Of a DNA stretch of 64,000 nt, positions 25,972-33,744 are shown piece after piece. The notes under the pieces are model-generated. The model was not told where the DNA came from, searched no databases, and saw only the letters and a program-made list of their open reading frames with translations. This DNA comes from Bradyrhizobium jicamae (GTDB lineage Bacteria; Pseudomonadota; Alphaproteobacteria; Rhizobiales; Xanthobacteraceae), in the NCBI RefSeq assembly GCF_018130215.1, contig NZ_JAFCKQ010000036.1, forward strand, positions 16,404 through 80,403, given 5' to 3'. A program made the translations under genes and the position numbers. Position 1 is the stretch's first letter. Each line of letters opens with the position of its first letter.

Positions 25972-25987
25972 TATGGATATATCCATA
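25972..25987. promoter_or_regulatory. Palindromic operator upstream of the arsR gene
   Basis: TATGGATATATCCATA is a perfect 16-base palindrome, and with flanks GG and CC it extends to a near-perfect 22-base dyad. It lies 22 bases before the arsR start codon, where an ArsR dimer would block transcription. It is strikingly AT-rich for this genome. Binding is inferred. Confidence 0.65.
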
Positions 25988-26121
25988 ACCGCACGGCTAT
26001 AGATGAGTCAAGCAGGGAAATGAGTCGCTCAGCGAAGCGAACGGCCGCCCTGCTCCAGCAGTTGCGCCAAGCCGGCTGCGGCAGTTCTCCATAACCAGGC
26101 CGTTATGCGTTTGCGTTCGCT

Positions 26122-26630
26122 GCCCGACGGGCAAATCAGTCGAAACCTGTCAAGTCGTCGAGACCAAAATATTTCGGTTTATCGTAATGACAAACCAGTG
26201 TATAGAGTTTCCGTCTCACCCGCTCGAGGGGCGCTTCGCGATCGTCACGAACGTTGTGGTGGGATGCGGTGGACGCCGCGTGCGTGACTGACGAGAGCGC
26301 ATGCGGCGGACGGCGAAATCGTGCAGACCTGACGCCCTGGTGGCAGGTGTCCTCTCGTGAAGCGTGCGAAAGCATCTTCGCGAAAGCGGTGACAAAAAAG
26401 CCCAGTCTCACCGGGGCGAGCACGTATAAGCCGTAACCCATCGCGCAGGGAAAGCCGGGCTGTTTCCGGTTACACCTGTGGTCCTACCCCCGTGCTTTCT
26501 ACATTGCACGGGGCCCATGGGTGCGATCGGCACCCGGCTTTCCCTGCGCCCTCTGATCGAGAGGGCGGAACGACAGGCAAAACTCGGACAAATCGTGTCG
26601 CGGGAAAGCGAGACTGCATCCTCATCCACC
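26122..26630. repeat. Dispersed structured repeat, copy 1
   Basis: About 500 bases related to 63345-63800. The best-conserved part (26393-26600) contains the 17-base inverted arms GCGCAGGGAAAGCCGGG (26443-26459) and CCCGGCTTTCCCTGCGC (26533-26549). Inside is the hairpin CCCCGTGC/GCACGGGG (26488-26513). It is followed by GCCCTCT/AGAGGGC (26548-26566). Open frames here are not genes. Similar sequence is, as I recall, scattered through Bradyrhizobium chromosomes. It is a non-coding element in the gap between the arsR gene and the carbonic anhydrase gene. Confidence 0.75.
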
Positions 26631-26735
26631 GTCGTCGTCGCCCGGCTTGGCCGGGCGACCCAGTACGCCGCGGCCTCTCGGCTCAAGCCCACACGTCTCT
26701 GGAATACCGATCACCCGCATGCGCGGGAGATGACA
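26631..26735. repeat. Short dispersed intergenic repeat
   Basis: It contains GCCCGGCTTGGCCGGGCGAC, an 8-base dyad, then CCAGTACGCCGCGGCCTCTC. It ends CGCATGCGCGGGAGATGACA, itself partly inverted. I recognise this as another common non-coding repeat of Bradyrhizobium chromosomes. It abuts the larger repeat and the carbonic anhydrase promoter region. Confidence 0.55.
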
Positions 26736-26805
26736 CTTAAGGCGCGCTTGAATTGCACCGGATCATCGCCAAAATCCCTTGCCCCCAGCTCACGGAGATT
26801 CCCCG

Positions 26806-27537
26806 ATGTGCCAACTCTGCGACGCCACCGCTCCCAGGCAACCATCCCGGCGCAGCTTCCTCGCCGCAGCATGCGGCGCGGCCGCCGGTCTTGCGCTCGG
26901 ACCGCAGGCGTTCGCCAAGGAGACCAAGCGGCCGCCAAAGCCGCAGAACGTGCTGTCGCCGGATGCGGCGCTGGACCGGCTGGTGAAGGGCAATGCCCGC
27001 TATGTCGAAGGCGTTTCGCGGCGGCATGATTTCAGGCACGAGCGAGAGGCGCTCGCCGGCGGACAAAATCCGTTCGCAGGGATCCTGGGGTGCGCGGATT
27101 CGCGGATCGCACCCGAATATGCCTTCGACTGCGGTCGTGGCGATCTGTTCGTCTGCCGCGTTGCCGGCAATTTCGCCAGCGACGAGATGGTTGCAAGCCT
27201 GGAATATGCGGTGAACGCGCTCAACGTGCCGCTGTTCATGGTGCTCGGCCACGACAGTTGCGGCGCGGTGGATGCCACCATCAAGTCGCTGAAGGACAAC
27301 AGCACCCTGCCCGGCCATCTGCCTGAGCTGGTCAGCGCCATCGCGCCGGCCGTGAAGGCAACCGAAGGCAAGCCAGGCGACCGGCTCGCCAACGCCATCA
27401 GGCAAAACGTGATCGACAACATCACCAAGCTCAAATCGGCGACGCCGATCCTCAATGCCGCAGTCGATCAGGGCAAGCTCAAGGTCGTCGGCGGCATCTA
27501 CCGCCTCGGCCACGGCAAGGTCGAATTGATCGTGTGA
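26806..27537 (+). CDS. Beta-class carbonic anhydrase, Tat-exported
   Basis: A 243-residue zinc enzyme that interconverts CO2 and bicarbonate. The metal and active-site residues are present: Cys and Asp in GCADSR, then His and Cys in LGHDSCGAV. The N-terminus carries a twin-arginine signal (RRSFLAAACGAAAGLALG, AFA cleavage region near residue 40), so the enzyme should act in the periplasm. ATG at 26806 follows CGGAGA. MCQLCDA at the start is typical of this exported subgroup. It stands alone, flanked by repeats. Confidence 0.9.
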   Translation: MCQLCDATAPRQPSRRSFLAAACGAAAGLALGPQAFAKETKRPPKPQNVLSPDAALDRLVKGNARYVEGVSRRHDFRHEREALAGGQNPFAGILGCADSRIAPEYAFDCGRGDLFVCRVAGNFASDEMVASLEYAVNALNVPLFMVLGHDSCGAVDATIKSLKDNSTLPGHLPELVSAIAPAVKATEGKPGDRLANAIRQNVIDNITKLKSATPILNAAVDQGKLKVVGGIYRLGHGKVELIV

Positions 27538-27567
27538 TGAAGTAGTGAAGGCGGCCACAGGTTCGCT

Positions 27568-27674
27568 GTCGTCCCGGCGAAGGCCGGGACCCGTAACCAC
27601 GAATGCCGATTGTTGCGTGCCGCCGGAACGACGAGTGCCGTTCACAACCTTCGCCGCGGCGTATGGGTCCCGGC
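27568..27674. repeat. Short dispersed intergenic repeat
   Basis: It starts GTCGTCCCGGCGAAGGCCGGGACC and ends GGCGTATGGGTCCCGGC, complementary at the outer ends. This GTCCCGGC...GCCGGGAC pattern is common in Bradyrhizobium intergenic spaces. It lies between two convergent genes and may act as a terminator for both. Confidence 0.5.
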
Positions 27675-27680
27675 TGCAGG

Positions 27681-28466
27681 TTACGTAAACGTCGCCTCGA
27701 CCTTGCCGAGTCCGTCCAGCTCCAGCACGACCACGTCGCCAGCCTTCAGCCACAACGTCTTGACCAGGCTGCCCGTGAGCACGATCTGCCCCGCATGCAA
27801 GTCCCTGCCCTCGGCGGCGAGATGATTGGCGAGCCAGGCCAGCGCATTGTGGGGATGGCCGAGCACGTCGGCGCCGGTGCCGCGCCCCTCCTCCTTGCCG
27901 TTGATGACAGCGCGGCCGGTCACGCCGAGCAGATCGGGCGCGATGATGCGCGGCACGGCCGGGCCGAGCACGCAGCCGGCGGCGAAGAAGTCGTCGGCAA
28001 CCAGCGTCGGTGCGCCCAGCGTCTCCCATTTGACATAACGGTCGTCGACGATCTCCATCGCCGGATGATATGCCTCGATCGCCTCCGCGACCCATTCGGC
28101 GGTGAATGGAGCTTCGCTGGCGGCGAGATTGCGCGCGAGGCGAACCGCGATCTCGCACTCGACGCCGACATTGACATAGTCGGCCGCAGGCAGGCTCACA
28201 CCGCTCTCGTGCACCACCTTCTCGAACACGCCGCCGCCACAGGGGTGCGCGATGTCGAGATATTGCTGCATCACCGCGCTGGTGCAGCCGATCTTGTAGC
28301 CGACGAGACTGCCGAGCTGGGGCTGCAGCAGATCGTGCAGCGCGCGCTGCACCTGGTAGCCTTCGGCTTCATCGCGCGGCACGATGTCCTTCGGCAGCGC
28401 CTTCAGCGGTGCGCGGTTGCGGCGGGCGGTGGCGATCGCCTTAGCGGCCCCGAGGATCCTTTCCAT
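27681..28466 (-). CDS. 2-keto-4-pentenoate hydratase-like (fumarylacetoacetate hydrolase superfamily)
   Basis: A 261-residue enzyme resembling MhpD/XylJ, which hydrates 2-hydroxypenta-2,4-dienoate in aromatic meta-cleavage, and related decarboxylases. Supporting blocks are YKIGCTSAVMQQYLD, VECEIAVRLARNL (metal-ligand Glu), YHPAMEIVDDRYV and GHPHNALAWLANHLAAEG. The length fits. No other aromatic-degradation genes are nearby, so the substrate is uncertain. It is monocistronic, ending near a dispersed repeat. Confidence 0.85.
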   Translation of the reverse strand: MERILGAAKAIATARRNRAPLKALPKDIVPRDEAEGYQVQRALHDLLQPQLGSLVGYKIGCTSAVMQQYLDIAHPCGGGVFEKVVHESGVSLPAADYVNVGVECEIAVRLARNLAASEAPFTAEWVAEAIEAYHPAMEIVDDRYVKWETLGAPTLVADDFFAAGCVLGPAVPRIIAPDLLGVTGRAVINGKEEGRGTGADVLGHPHNALAWLANHLAAEGRDLHAGQIVLTGSLVKTLWLKAGDVVVLELDGLGKVEATFT

Positions 28467-28553
28467 CGGCGCAGCCTCCCTGTCGTTCTGTTTGCTGTCC
28501 GCAATTCAGCACTCAGGGATGGGTCTGGCAAGCGCATCGCAGCACGACACTCC

Positions 28554-29582
28554 TCACGCCTTGACGAGGCCGAGCCGGATCAGGCTCTCGGCGGTCGCAA
28601 CCAGCAGCTCCTCGTTGCCGCGCGGGCTCCAGCCGAGCAGCGTGCGTGCCTTGGCGCTGGTCGATTGCCTGACCTTGCCGAGCAACGGCAGCGCCGCGCG
28701 AACCATCGGATTGCGGCGGGCAGCGAGCCGCAGCATCCAGTCCGGGGCCTGGAACCGCGGGACCCGCCGCGCCTTGGCTCCGAGCCTGGCACGCAGCACA
28801 CGGGCGATCTGAAGGACCGACATCGTCTCGCCGGCGACCGCCAGGAAGCGCTCCCCCCTGGCCTCGGGCGACGTCATCGCGCGCAGATGCAGGTCGGCGA
28901 CGTCGCGCACGTCGACGAGCGCAAGATTGATCCGCGGCACCGCGGGCATCGCGCCCTCGAGCAGCATCCTGATGATGCCGATCGACTCGGAGAAGTCGGG
29001 CCCGAGTGCCGGTCCGAACACGGCGACGGGATTGACCACCGCAAGCTCGAGACCATTGCCTTCGCGCCCGATGAAATCCCAGGCGGCGCGCTCGGCCAGC
29101 GTCTTGGACTTCGGATAGGCCAGCACGTCCGGGCCGTCGAGGTTGGTCCAGCTGGTCTCGTCGAACGGCGCCGTGCGCGGCGGATAACCGTAGCCGATCG
29201 CCGCAAACGACGATGTCACGACGACGCGCCTGGCGCCGGCATCGCGCGCCGCGCGCAACACGCGCAAGGTTCCCTCGCGCGCCGGCACGATCAGCTCATT
29301 TTCGTCCTCGGGCACATGGGCGAGCAGCGGCGAGGCGACATGCATCACGTAGTCGCAACCGGCCGCCGCCGCGCGCCAGCCCTCGTCACGCATGAGGTCG
29401 GCGGCGAGGAAGCCGACCTTGTCGGGCGCATCAGCTCCGCCTTCGCGCAGCATTGCGACCACGTCCCTGGCGCGGTCGAGGTTGCGCACGGTGGTCCGCA
29501 CCTCGTGCCCGGCGGCAAGAAGCTGCAGGATGACATGCACACCGATGAAACCGGACCCGCCCGTGACCAGAACCATGCTCAT
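28554..29582 (-). CDS. NAD(P)-dependent epimerase/dehydratase family reductase (extended SDR)
   Basis: A 342-residue extended short-chain dehydrogenase. The nucleotide motif is VTGGSGFIGVHV (residues 6-17); the helix-4 Ser region is VVTSSFAAIGYG. The catalytic YxxxK is YPKSK, within VLAYPKSKTLAERAAW. It resembles dihydroflavonol 4-reductase/aldehyde reductase-type enzymes. The start at 29582 follows AAGGGG; a longer frame reaches 29657 without support. It diverges from an HxlR regulator with 98 bases between, an arrangement typical of regulator and target. Confidence 0.85.
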   Translation of the reverse strand: MSMVLVTGGSGFIGVHVILQLLAAGHEVRTTVRNLDRARDVVAMLREGGADAPDKVGFLAADLMRDEGWRAAAAGCDYVMHVASPLLAHVPEDENELIVPAREGTLRVLRAARDAGARRVVVTSSFAAIGYGYPPRTAPFDETSWTNLDGPDVLAYPKSKTLAERAAWDFIGREGNGLELAVVNPVAVFGPALGPDFSESIGIIRMLLEGAMPAVPRINLALVDVRDVADLHLRAMTSPEARGERFLAVAGETMSVLQIARVLRARLGAKARRVPRFQAPDWMLRLAARRNPMVRAALPLLGKVRQSTSAKARTLLGWSPRGNEELLVATAESLIRLGLVKA

Positions 29583-29680
29583 GTCGCCGCCCCTTCCACG
29601 GTTCGGCGGCGGCGCCGATATCGCGCCACCCGCCCTGCACAGGCGGCATCTGGTCACCTATCTGGGATTGGGCAAGTAGG

Positions 29681-30112
29681 ATGAATTTCGAGACTGGTAT
29701 GGAAAACAATACCGACGATGCCTGCGAGGGCGCCGAACGCGGCGGCTGCGCCCCCGATCCTGCCGTGATGAACGAATTCCGGCGGACCATCCACGCGCTG
29801 AGCGGAAAGTGGAAGCTCGAGATCCTGGGCATGCTGGCCGAGGGCAGCGTGCGGTTCGGCGTGCTGCGCCGCGCGCTCGTGCCGATCACCCAGCACATGC
29901 TGACGGCGCGGTTGCGCGAGCTGGAACGTGACGGGCTGGTGTTGCGACGGGTGCTCGCCGAGAAGCCGCTGCAGGTCGAATACCAACTGACCGATTCGGC
30001 CTGGGGCCTGCTGCCGGCGTTCCGCGAATTGCTGACATGGTCGAAGACCTACGGCATCCGCCGCAGCGCAGCGGCAAGCGAACGGCGCTTGTGGTTGGAA
30101 TCCGCTGAGTGA
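29681..30112 (+). CDS. HxlR-family transcriptional regulator
   Basis: A 143-residue winged-helix protein: IHALSGKWKLEILGMLAEG, then VPITQHMLTARLRELERDGL as the recognition region. Two Cys near the N-terminus (residues 15 and 23, the latter in ERGGCAPDP) lie where redox- or electrophile-sensing members keep the sensing Cys. The divergent extended-SDR gene is the likely target. A second HxlR/reductase pair lies 1.5 kb away. Confidence 0.88.
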   Translation: MNFETGMENNTDDACEGAERGGCAPDPAVMNEFRRTIHALSGKWKLEILGMLAEGSVRFGVLRRALVPITQHMLTARLRELERDGLVLRRVLAEKPLQVEYQLTDSAWGLLPAFRELLTWSKTYGIRRSAAASERRLWLESAE

Positions 30113-30232
30113 TCCGAACCTGTCACGGCACCGGAATTCGGCTCCCGCTCCCGCTTGCGGAGGAGGTGAAGCAAGCTCGCGCGAACCTACGGCCGGCGCG
30201 CGCCGGAATCGATCCGCGGCGGGTCACCACCA

Positions 30233-30649
30233 CTATTCGTCGCGATAGACCTTCTCGCGCTTCTCGTGTCGTTCCTGCGCCTCCACCGACAGCGTTGCGA
30301 TCGGACGGGCTTCGAGCCGCTTCAGCGAAATCGGCTCGCCGGTCTCTTCGCAATAGCCGTAGGTGTTGTCTTCGATGCGCTGGAGCGCCGCGTCGATCTT
30401 GGAGATCAGCTTGCGCTGACGATCGCGGGCGCGGAGCTCGATCGCGCGATCGGTTTCCGAGGACGCGCGGTCGGCGAGGTCAGGATGATTGACGTTCTCT
30501 TCCTGGAGCGTCTGCAGCGTGATCTTCGATTCGCGGAGGATCTCGTCCTTCCAGGACAAGAGCTTGGCGCGGAAATAGTCGCGCTGCCGCTCATTCATGA
30601 AAGGCTCTTTTTCAGTGGGCCGGTAGTTCTTCAGCTTTTCCAAAGGCAG
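30233..30649 (-). CDS. dksA: RNA polymerase-binding transcription factor DksA
   Basis: A 138-residue DksA/TraR protein that binds the RNA polymerase secondary channel and works with ppGpp. MNERQRDYFRAKLLSWKDEI starts the coiled coil, with the acidic tip in DLADRASSETDR. The zinc-finger region has YGYCEETGEPI, with one Cys kept where four are classic, so it is a Cys-poor form. Residues before MNERQ (KLKNYRPTEKEPF) also match DksA, yet no ATG precedes them. I use CTG at 30649, 7 bases after AGGGA; TTG at 30643 and ATG at 30598 are alternatives. Confidence 0.88.
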   Translation of the reverse strand: MPLEKLKNYRPTEKEPFMNERQRDYFRAKLLSWKDEILRESKITLQTLQEENVNHPDLADRASSETDRAIELRARDRQRKLISKIDAALQRIEDNTYGYCEETGEPISLKRLEARPIATLSVEAQERHEKREKVYRDE

Positions 30650-30808
30650 CCATGTCCCTGTCAGGCGGAGGGAACATCTCCCCTCCGCGCGGCGCCTTAT
30701 ATAGCCACGACATGTGACAGACAATATCTGCAACCGTTAATGCCGGGGTACCCCCAAGGCCTTGCACAGGCAATCTTATCCGGCCCGGCCGGGGGTGGCC
30801 CTGCCCCC

Positions 30809-31420
30809 TCAATAACCGACCGTGAACCGCTTTCGGATATGGGCCGGGCGCTCGATCTCGTCGGCGAGTGCAACTGCGAAATCCTCGAACGAGATCCAGC
30901 TTTTCCCGTCCGTCCCGGTCAGAAGCTGGTCGGTCCCGAGACGGAACTTGCCGGTCCGCTCGCCCTCCACGAACAGCGCCGAGGGCGAGAGGAAGGTCCA
31001 GTTCAGATCCTTTTCCTGGCGCAGCAGGTCGAGATATTCAGCGCCTTTGGTGGCCTCGGCCTTGTACTGGGCCGGGAAATTGGGGGTCGTCACCAGCCTG
31101 ACGCCGGGCGCCACCTCGAGGCTGCCCGCCCCGCCGACCACGAGATAACGGCCGACCCCGGAGTCCTTGGCCGCGCCGATCAGCCTGGCCGGGTCGCTGG
31201 CCGTGAAATGCACCGAGCTGATCGCAGCGTCATGGCCGGCCCACAGCGCGGCGAGCCCGGCCTCGTCGTGCACATCGCCCTTTTTGGCAGTGACGTTCGG
31301 CAGCGCAGCGATCTTCTCCGGGTTGCGGGCGATGGCGGTCACGATGTGGCCGCGGCGGGCGAGTTCCGCGGTGATGCGCGAGCCGGCCCGGCCGGATGCG
31401 CCGGCGATTGCGATCTTCAT
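30809..31420 (-). CDS. NAD(P)H-binding reductase (atypical SDR, YwnB/NmrA-like)
   Basis: A 203-residue Rossmann protein beginning MKIAIAGASGRAGSRI, with the glycine-rich NAD(P) motif GASGRAG. VTAIARNPEKIAALPNV and RYLVVGGAGSLEV follow. No YxxxK catalytic pair is obvious, as usual in atypical SDRs; members reduce quinones or act as redox sensors. The start at 31420 is 8 bases after GGAG; an ATG two codons upstream is too close. It diverges from an HxlR regulator 105 bases away. Confidence 0.87.
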   Translation of the reverse strand: MKIAIAGASGRAGSRITAELARRGHIVTAIARNPEKIAALPNVTAKKGDVHDEAGLAALWAGHDAAISSVHFTASDPARLIGAAKDSGVGRYLVVGGAGSLEVAPGVRLVTTPNFPAQYKAEATKGAEYLDLLRQEKDLNWTFLSPSALFVEGERTGKFRLGTDQLLTGTDGKSWISFEDFAVALADEIERPAHIRKRFTVGY

Positions 31421-31525
31421 TCTCATGTCTCCGATAGTTGGTTTCCACTGGTGACTAGATAGCGAAATGGATGTAGGTGTGAAGAACGCACTTATGCGTC
31501 ACCTGATTACGCCGGAGTAACCGCG

Positions 31526-31915
31526 ATGAAAGCCGCTCACCTGAAACCGGACGCCTACGCGGCCAACTGCCCGACCCGCCAGATCCTCGACCGGGTCGGC
31601 GACAAGTGGGCGGTGCTGATCCTGCTGCTGTTGCGCAGCGAGCCGATGCGATTCAACCAGCTCCGCCGCGCCATCGAGGGCATCTCGCAGAAGATGCTGT
31701 CGCAAGTGCTGAAAAGCCTGGAGCGCGACGGGCTGCTGCGCCGCCGCGCGATCGCGACAGTTCCGGTCACGGTGGAGTATTCGATCACGCCGCTCGGGCT
31801 GACGCTCGCCGAAGCGGTCGATCCGCTGCGCGACTGGGCCGAGCAGAATCTGAAGGAGGTGCTGGCGGCGCAACGCCGCTACGACGCTCAGCGCAAGCCG
31901 CTGGAGGCAGCGTGA
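31526..31915 (+). CDS. HxlR-family transcriptional regulator
   Basis: A 129-residue winged-helix protein with a single N-terminal Cys in AANCPTRQILDRVGDKWAV, placed like the redox-sensing Cys of YodB/HypR/QorR regulators. The recognition helix region is GISQKMLSQVLKSLERDGLL. It most likely represses the divergent NAD(P)H reductase and responds to quinones or other electrophiles. It lies just before the end of fliX on the opposite strand. Confidence 0.9.
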   Translation: MKAAHLKPDAYAANCPTRQILDRVGDKWAVLILLLLRSEPMRFNQLRRAIEGISQKMLSQVLKSLERDGLLRRRAIATVPVTVEYSITPLGLTLAEAVDPLRDWAEQNLKEVLAAQRRYDAQRKPLEAA

Positions 31916-31940
31916 GGCAGGTGAGCGACCGGTGGAAGGA

Positions 31941-32354
31941 CTAGTACTGGCCGGCCTTGGCGAGCTCGACCTCGACGCGCAGCTCGATCTCGCCGAGCAC
32001 GGCATCGAGGCCGGGATCGCCGGAGGATTCCTTCAGGCTCGCGGCAGCGTTGCGCAGCCGGTTCACCGTGGCGGTATCGAAGCTGCCCGAGAGCAGGCCG
32101 AGCTTGAGATCGTCGAGCACGTCGAGCGCGCCCTTGCCGCGGGCCACCGAGCGCTTGCGGCGTTCGGTCGGGTCTTCGACACCCTGCAAGGCGAGCAGCG
32201 CATCGAGGCTGGCCGCGGCCTTCGGCGCGGCGGCGGAACGGACCTCGTCCGGAACGGTCGTCGTCTCCGGCAGCGAGAAGCTGGTCGAGGAGGTACGGCG
32301 CGTGCTGCTCGTGGACGAGCCAAGCGTGGTGCCGTTCGGTCCGTAGATTCGCAT
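31941..32354 (-). CDS. fliX: Flagellar assembly regulator FliX
   Basis: A 137-residue protein typical of alphaproteobacterial flagellar clusters. In Caulobacter FliX links basal-body assembly to FlbD activity and so to sigma-54 flagellar promoters. The N-terminus MRIYGPNG is followed by a Ser/Thr-rich stretch; the C-terminal part (LDALLALQGVEDPTERRKR, LDVLDDLKLGLLSG) is helical and conserved. The start is ATG at 32354, with 32357 also possible. It diverges from flgI, as in Caulobacter, with a CtrA-like box 50 bases upstream. Confidence 0.88.
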   Translation of the reverse strand: MRIYGPNGTTLGSSTSSTRRTSSTSFSLPETTTVPDEVRSAAAPKAAASLDALLALQGVEDPTERRKRSVARGKGALDVLDDLKLGLLSGSFDTATVNRLRNAAASLKESSGDPGLDAVLGEIELRVEVELAKAGQY

Positions 32355-32403
32355 CATGATGATCCCGCAGGCCTGACTGGCGCCGAGCATCACCGCTTCA
32401 TGG

Positions 32404-32418
32404 TTAACGGTGCGTAAA
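32404..32418 (-). promoter_or_regulatory. CtrA-like binding site upstream of fliX
   Basis: On the minus strand the site reads TTTA-CGCACCG-TTAACC, one base off TTAA-N7-TTAAC, and it is placed 50 bases before the fliX start codon. It shares CCGTTAACCAT with the fliL site at 11.6 kb. In Caulobacter fliX is CtrA-dependent. Pattern-based call. Confidence 0.55.
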
Positions 32419-32534
32419 CGACCCGGCAATTTCTGCCGCCACACGGCAGTTTCGCGCGCCCTGCCAAACCGGACCCGAATGGGAACCAAAAAATTTCGAT
32501 AAACATATCAACACATTGCGGGCCGAACCCGACG

Positions 32535-32550
32535 TGGCACGGAGCTCGCA
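32535..32550 (+). promoter_or_regulatory. Sigma-54 (RpoN) promoter of the flgI operon
   Basis: TGGCACGGAGCTCGCA has GG at 32536-32537 and GC at 32548-32549, ten bases apart, and the same TGGCACG-N4-TCGC form as the flgF promoter. Transcription would start near 32561, about 60 bases before the flgI start codon. FlbD with RpoN is the expected activator pair. Confidence 0.75.
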
Positions 32551-32619
32551 TGGTTAATGGCGGATCGCCGTCATGGGAGTGTCGCGCGACCCGCCAGTGA
32601 GTTCGAGGGGAGCATCGGG

Positions 32620-33744
32620 ATGCCCGGCATCCGCCACGTGAGATTATTCGGGATGGCCTGCGCCGCGCTGGTGGCGCTGGCGGCCTCGGTCATGCCTGCA
32701 GCCGCGACGTCGCGGATCAAGGACCTCGCCAATATCGAAGGCGTGCGCCAGAACCAGTTGATCGGCTACGGCCTCGTGGTCGGCCTCAACGGCACCGGCG
32801 ACACGCTGAACAACATCCCCTTCACCAAGCAGTCGCTGCAGGCGATGCTGGAACGCATGGGCGTCAACATCCGCGGCGCCACCATCCGCACCGGCAACGT
32901 CGCCGCCGTGATGGTCACCGGCAATCTGCCGGCGTTCGGCACCCAGGGCACGCGCATGGACGTCACCGTCTCCGCGCTCGGCGATGCCAAGGACCTGCGC
33001 GGCGGCACGCTGCTGGTCACCCCCCTGCTCGGCGCCGACGGCAATGTCTACGCAGTGGCGCAGGGGACCCTTGCGATCTCCGGCTTCAACGCCGAGGGCG
33101 AGGCCGCCAAGATCGTGCGCGGCGTGCCGACGGTCGGACGCATCGCCAACGGCGCCATCATCGAGCGCGAGATCGAGTTCGCGCTGAACCGCATGCCCAA
33201 TGTGCGATTGGCGCTGCGCAACGCCGACTTCACCACGGCAAAGCGCATCGCTGCCGCGGTCAACGACTATCTCGGCGTCAAGACCGCCGAGCCGCTCGAT
33301 CCCTCCACCGTGCAGCTCACGATTCCGCCGGAGTTCAAGGGCAATGTCGTCGCGTTCCTGACCGAGATCGAGCAGTTGCAGGTCGAGCCGGACCTCGCCG
33401 CGAGGATCGTGATCGACGAACGCTCCGGCATCATCGTGATGGGCCGCGACGTCCGCGTCGCGACCGTCGCGGTGGCGCAGGGCAACCTCACCGTCACGAT
33501 CTCCGAAAGTCCGCAGGTCAGTCAGCCCAACCCGCTGTCGCGCGGCCGCACCGTGGTGACACCGCGCAGCAATGTCCAGGTCACCGAGGACGGCAAGAAG
33601 TTCGCGGTCGTGAAGGACGGCGTCTCGTTGCAGCAACTCGTCGACGGCCTCAACGGCCTCGGCATCGGACCACGCGATCTGATCAGCATCCTGCAGGCGA
33701 TCAAGGCCGCCGGTGCGATCGAAGCCGACATCGAGGTGATGTGA
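32620..33744 (+). CDS. flgI: Flagellar P-ring protein FlgI
   Basis: A 374-residue periplasmic P-ring subunit. A Sec signal (about residues 1-28, MACAALVALAASVMPAAA) precedes RIKDLANIEGVRQNQLIGYG, the family's N-terminal block. NGTGDTLNNIPFTKQSLQAM and the end GIGPRDLISILQAIKAAGAI are equally typical. The ATG at 32620 follows GAGGGGAG. It is the first gene of flgI-flgJ-flgN under a sigma-54 promoter; its stop overlaps the next start by one base. Confidence 0.96.
   Translation: MPGIRHVRLFGMACAALVALAASVMPAAATSRIKDLANIEGVRQNQLIGYGLVVGLNGTGDTLNNIPFTKQSLQAMLERMGVNIRGATIRTGNVAAVMVTGNLPAFGTQGTRMDVTVSALGDAKDLRGGTLLVTPLLGADGNVYAVAQGTLAISGFNAEGEAAKIVRGVPTVGRIANGAIIEREIEFALNRMPNVRLALRNADFTTAKRIAAAVNDYLGVKTAEPLDPSTVQLTIPPEFKGNVVAFLTEIEQLQVEPDLAARIVIDERSGIIVMGRDVRVATVAVAQGNLTVTISESPQVSQPNPLSRGRTVVTPRSNVQVTEDGKKFAVVKDGVSLQQLVDGLNGLGIGPRDLISILQAIKAAGAIEADIEVM

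Noticed and set aside
26254..26740. Short open frames within the repeat (60-183 codons)
   Set aside because: They occur in a non-coding element present twice in the window, differ by frameshifts between copies, and encode no motif.
27603..29684. Long open frame of 693 codons on the plus strand
   Set aside because: It lies antisense to the hydratase and the extended SDR gene, is full of Arg/His/Gln as GC-rich shadows are, and has no family motif.
30266..31462. 398-codon plus-strand open frame across dksA and the NAD(P)H reductase
   Set aside because: Antisense shadow of two well-supported genes.
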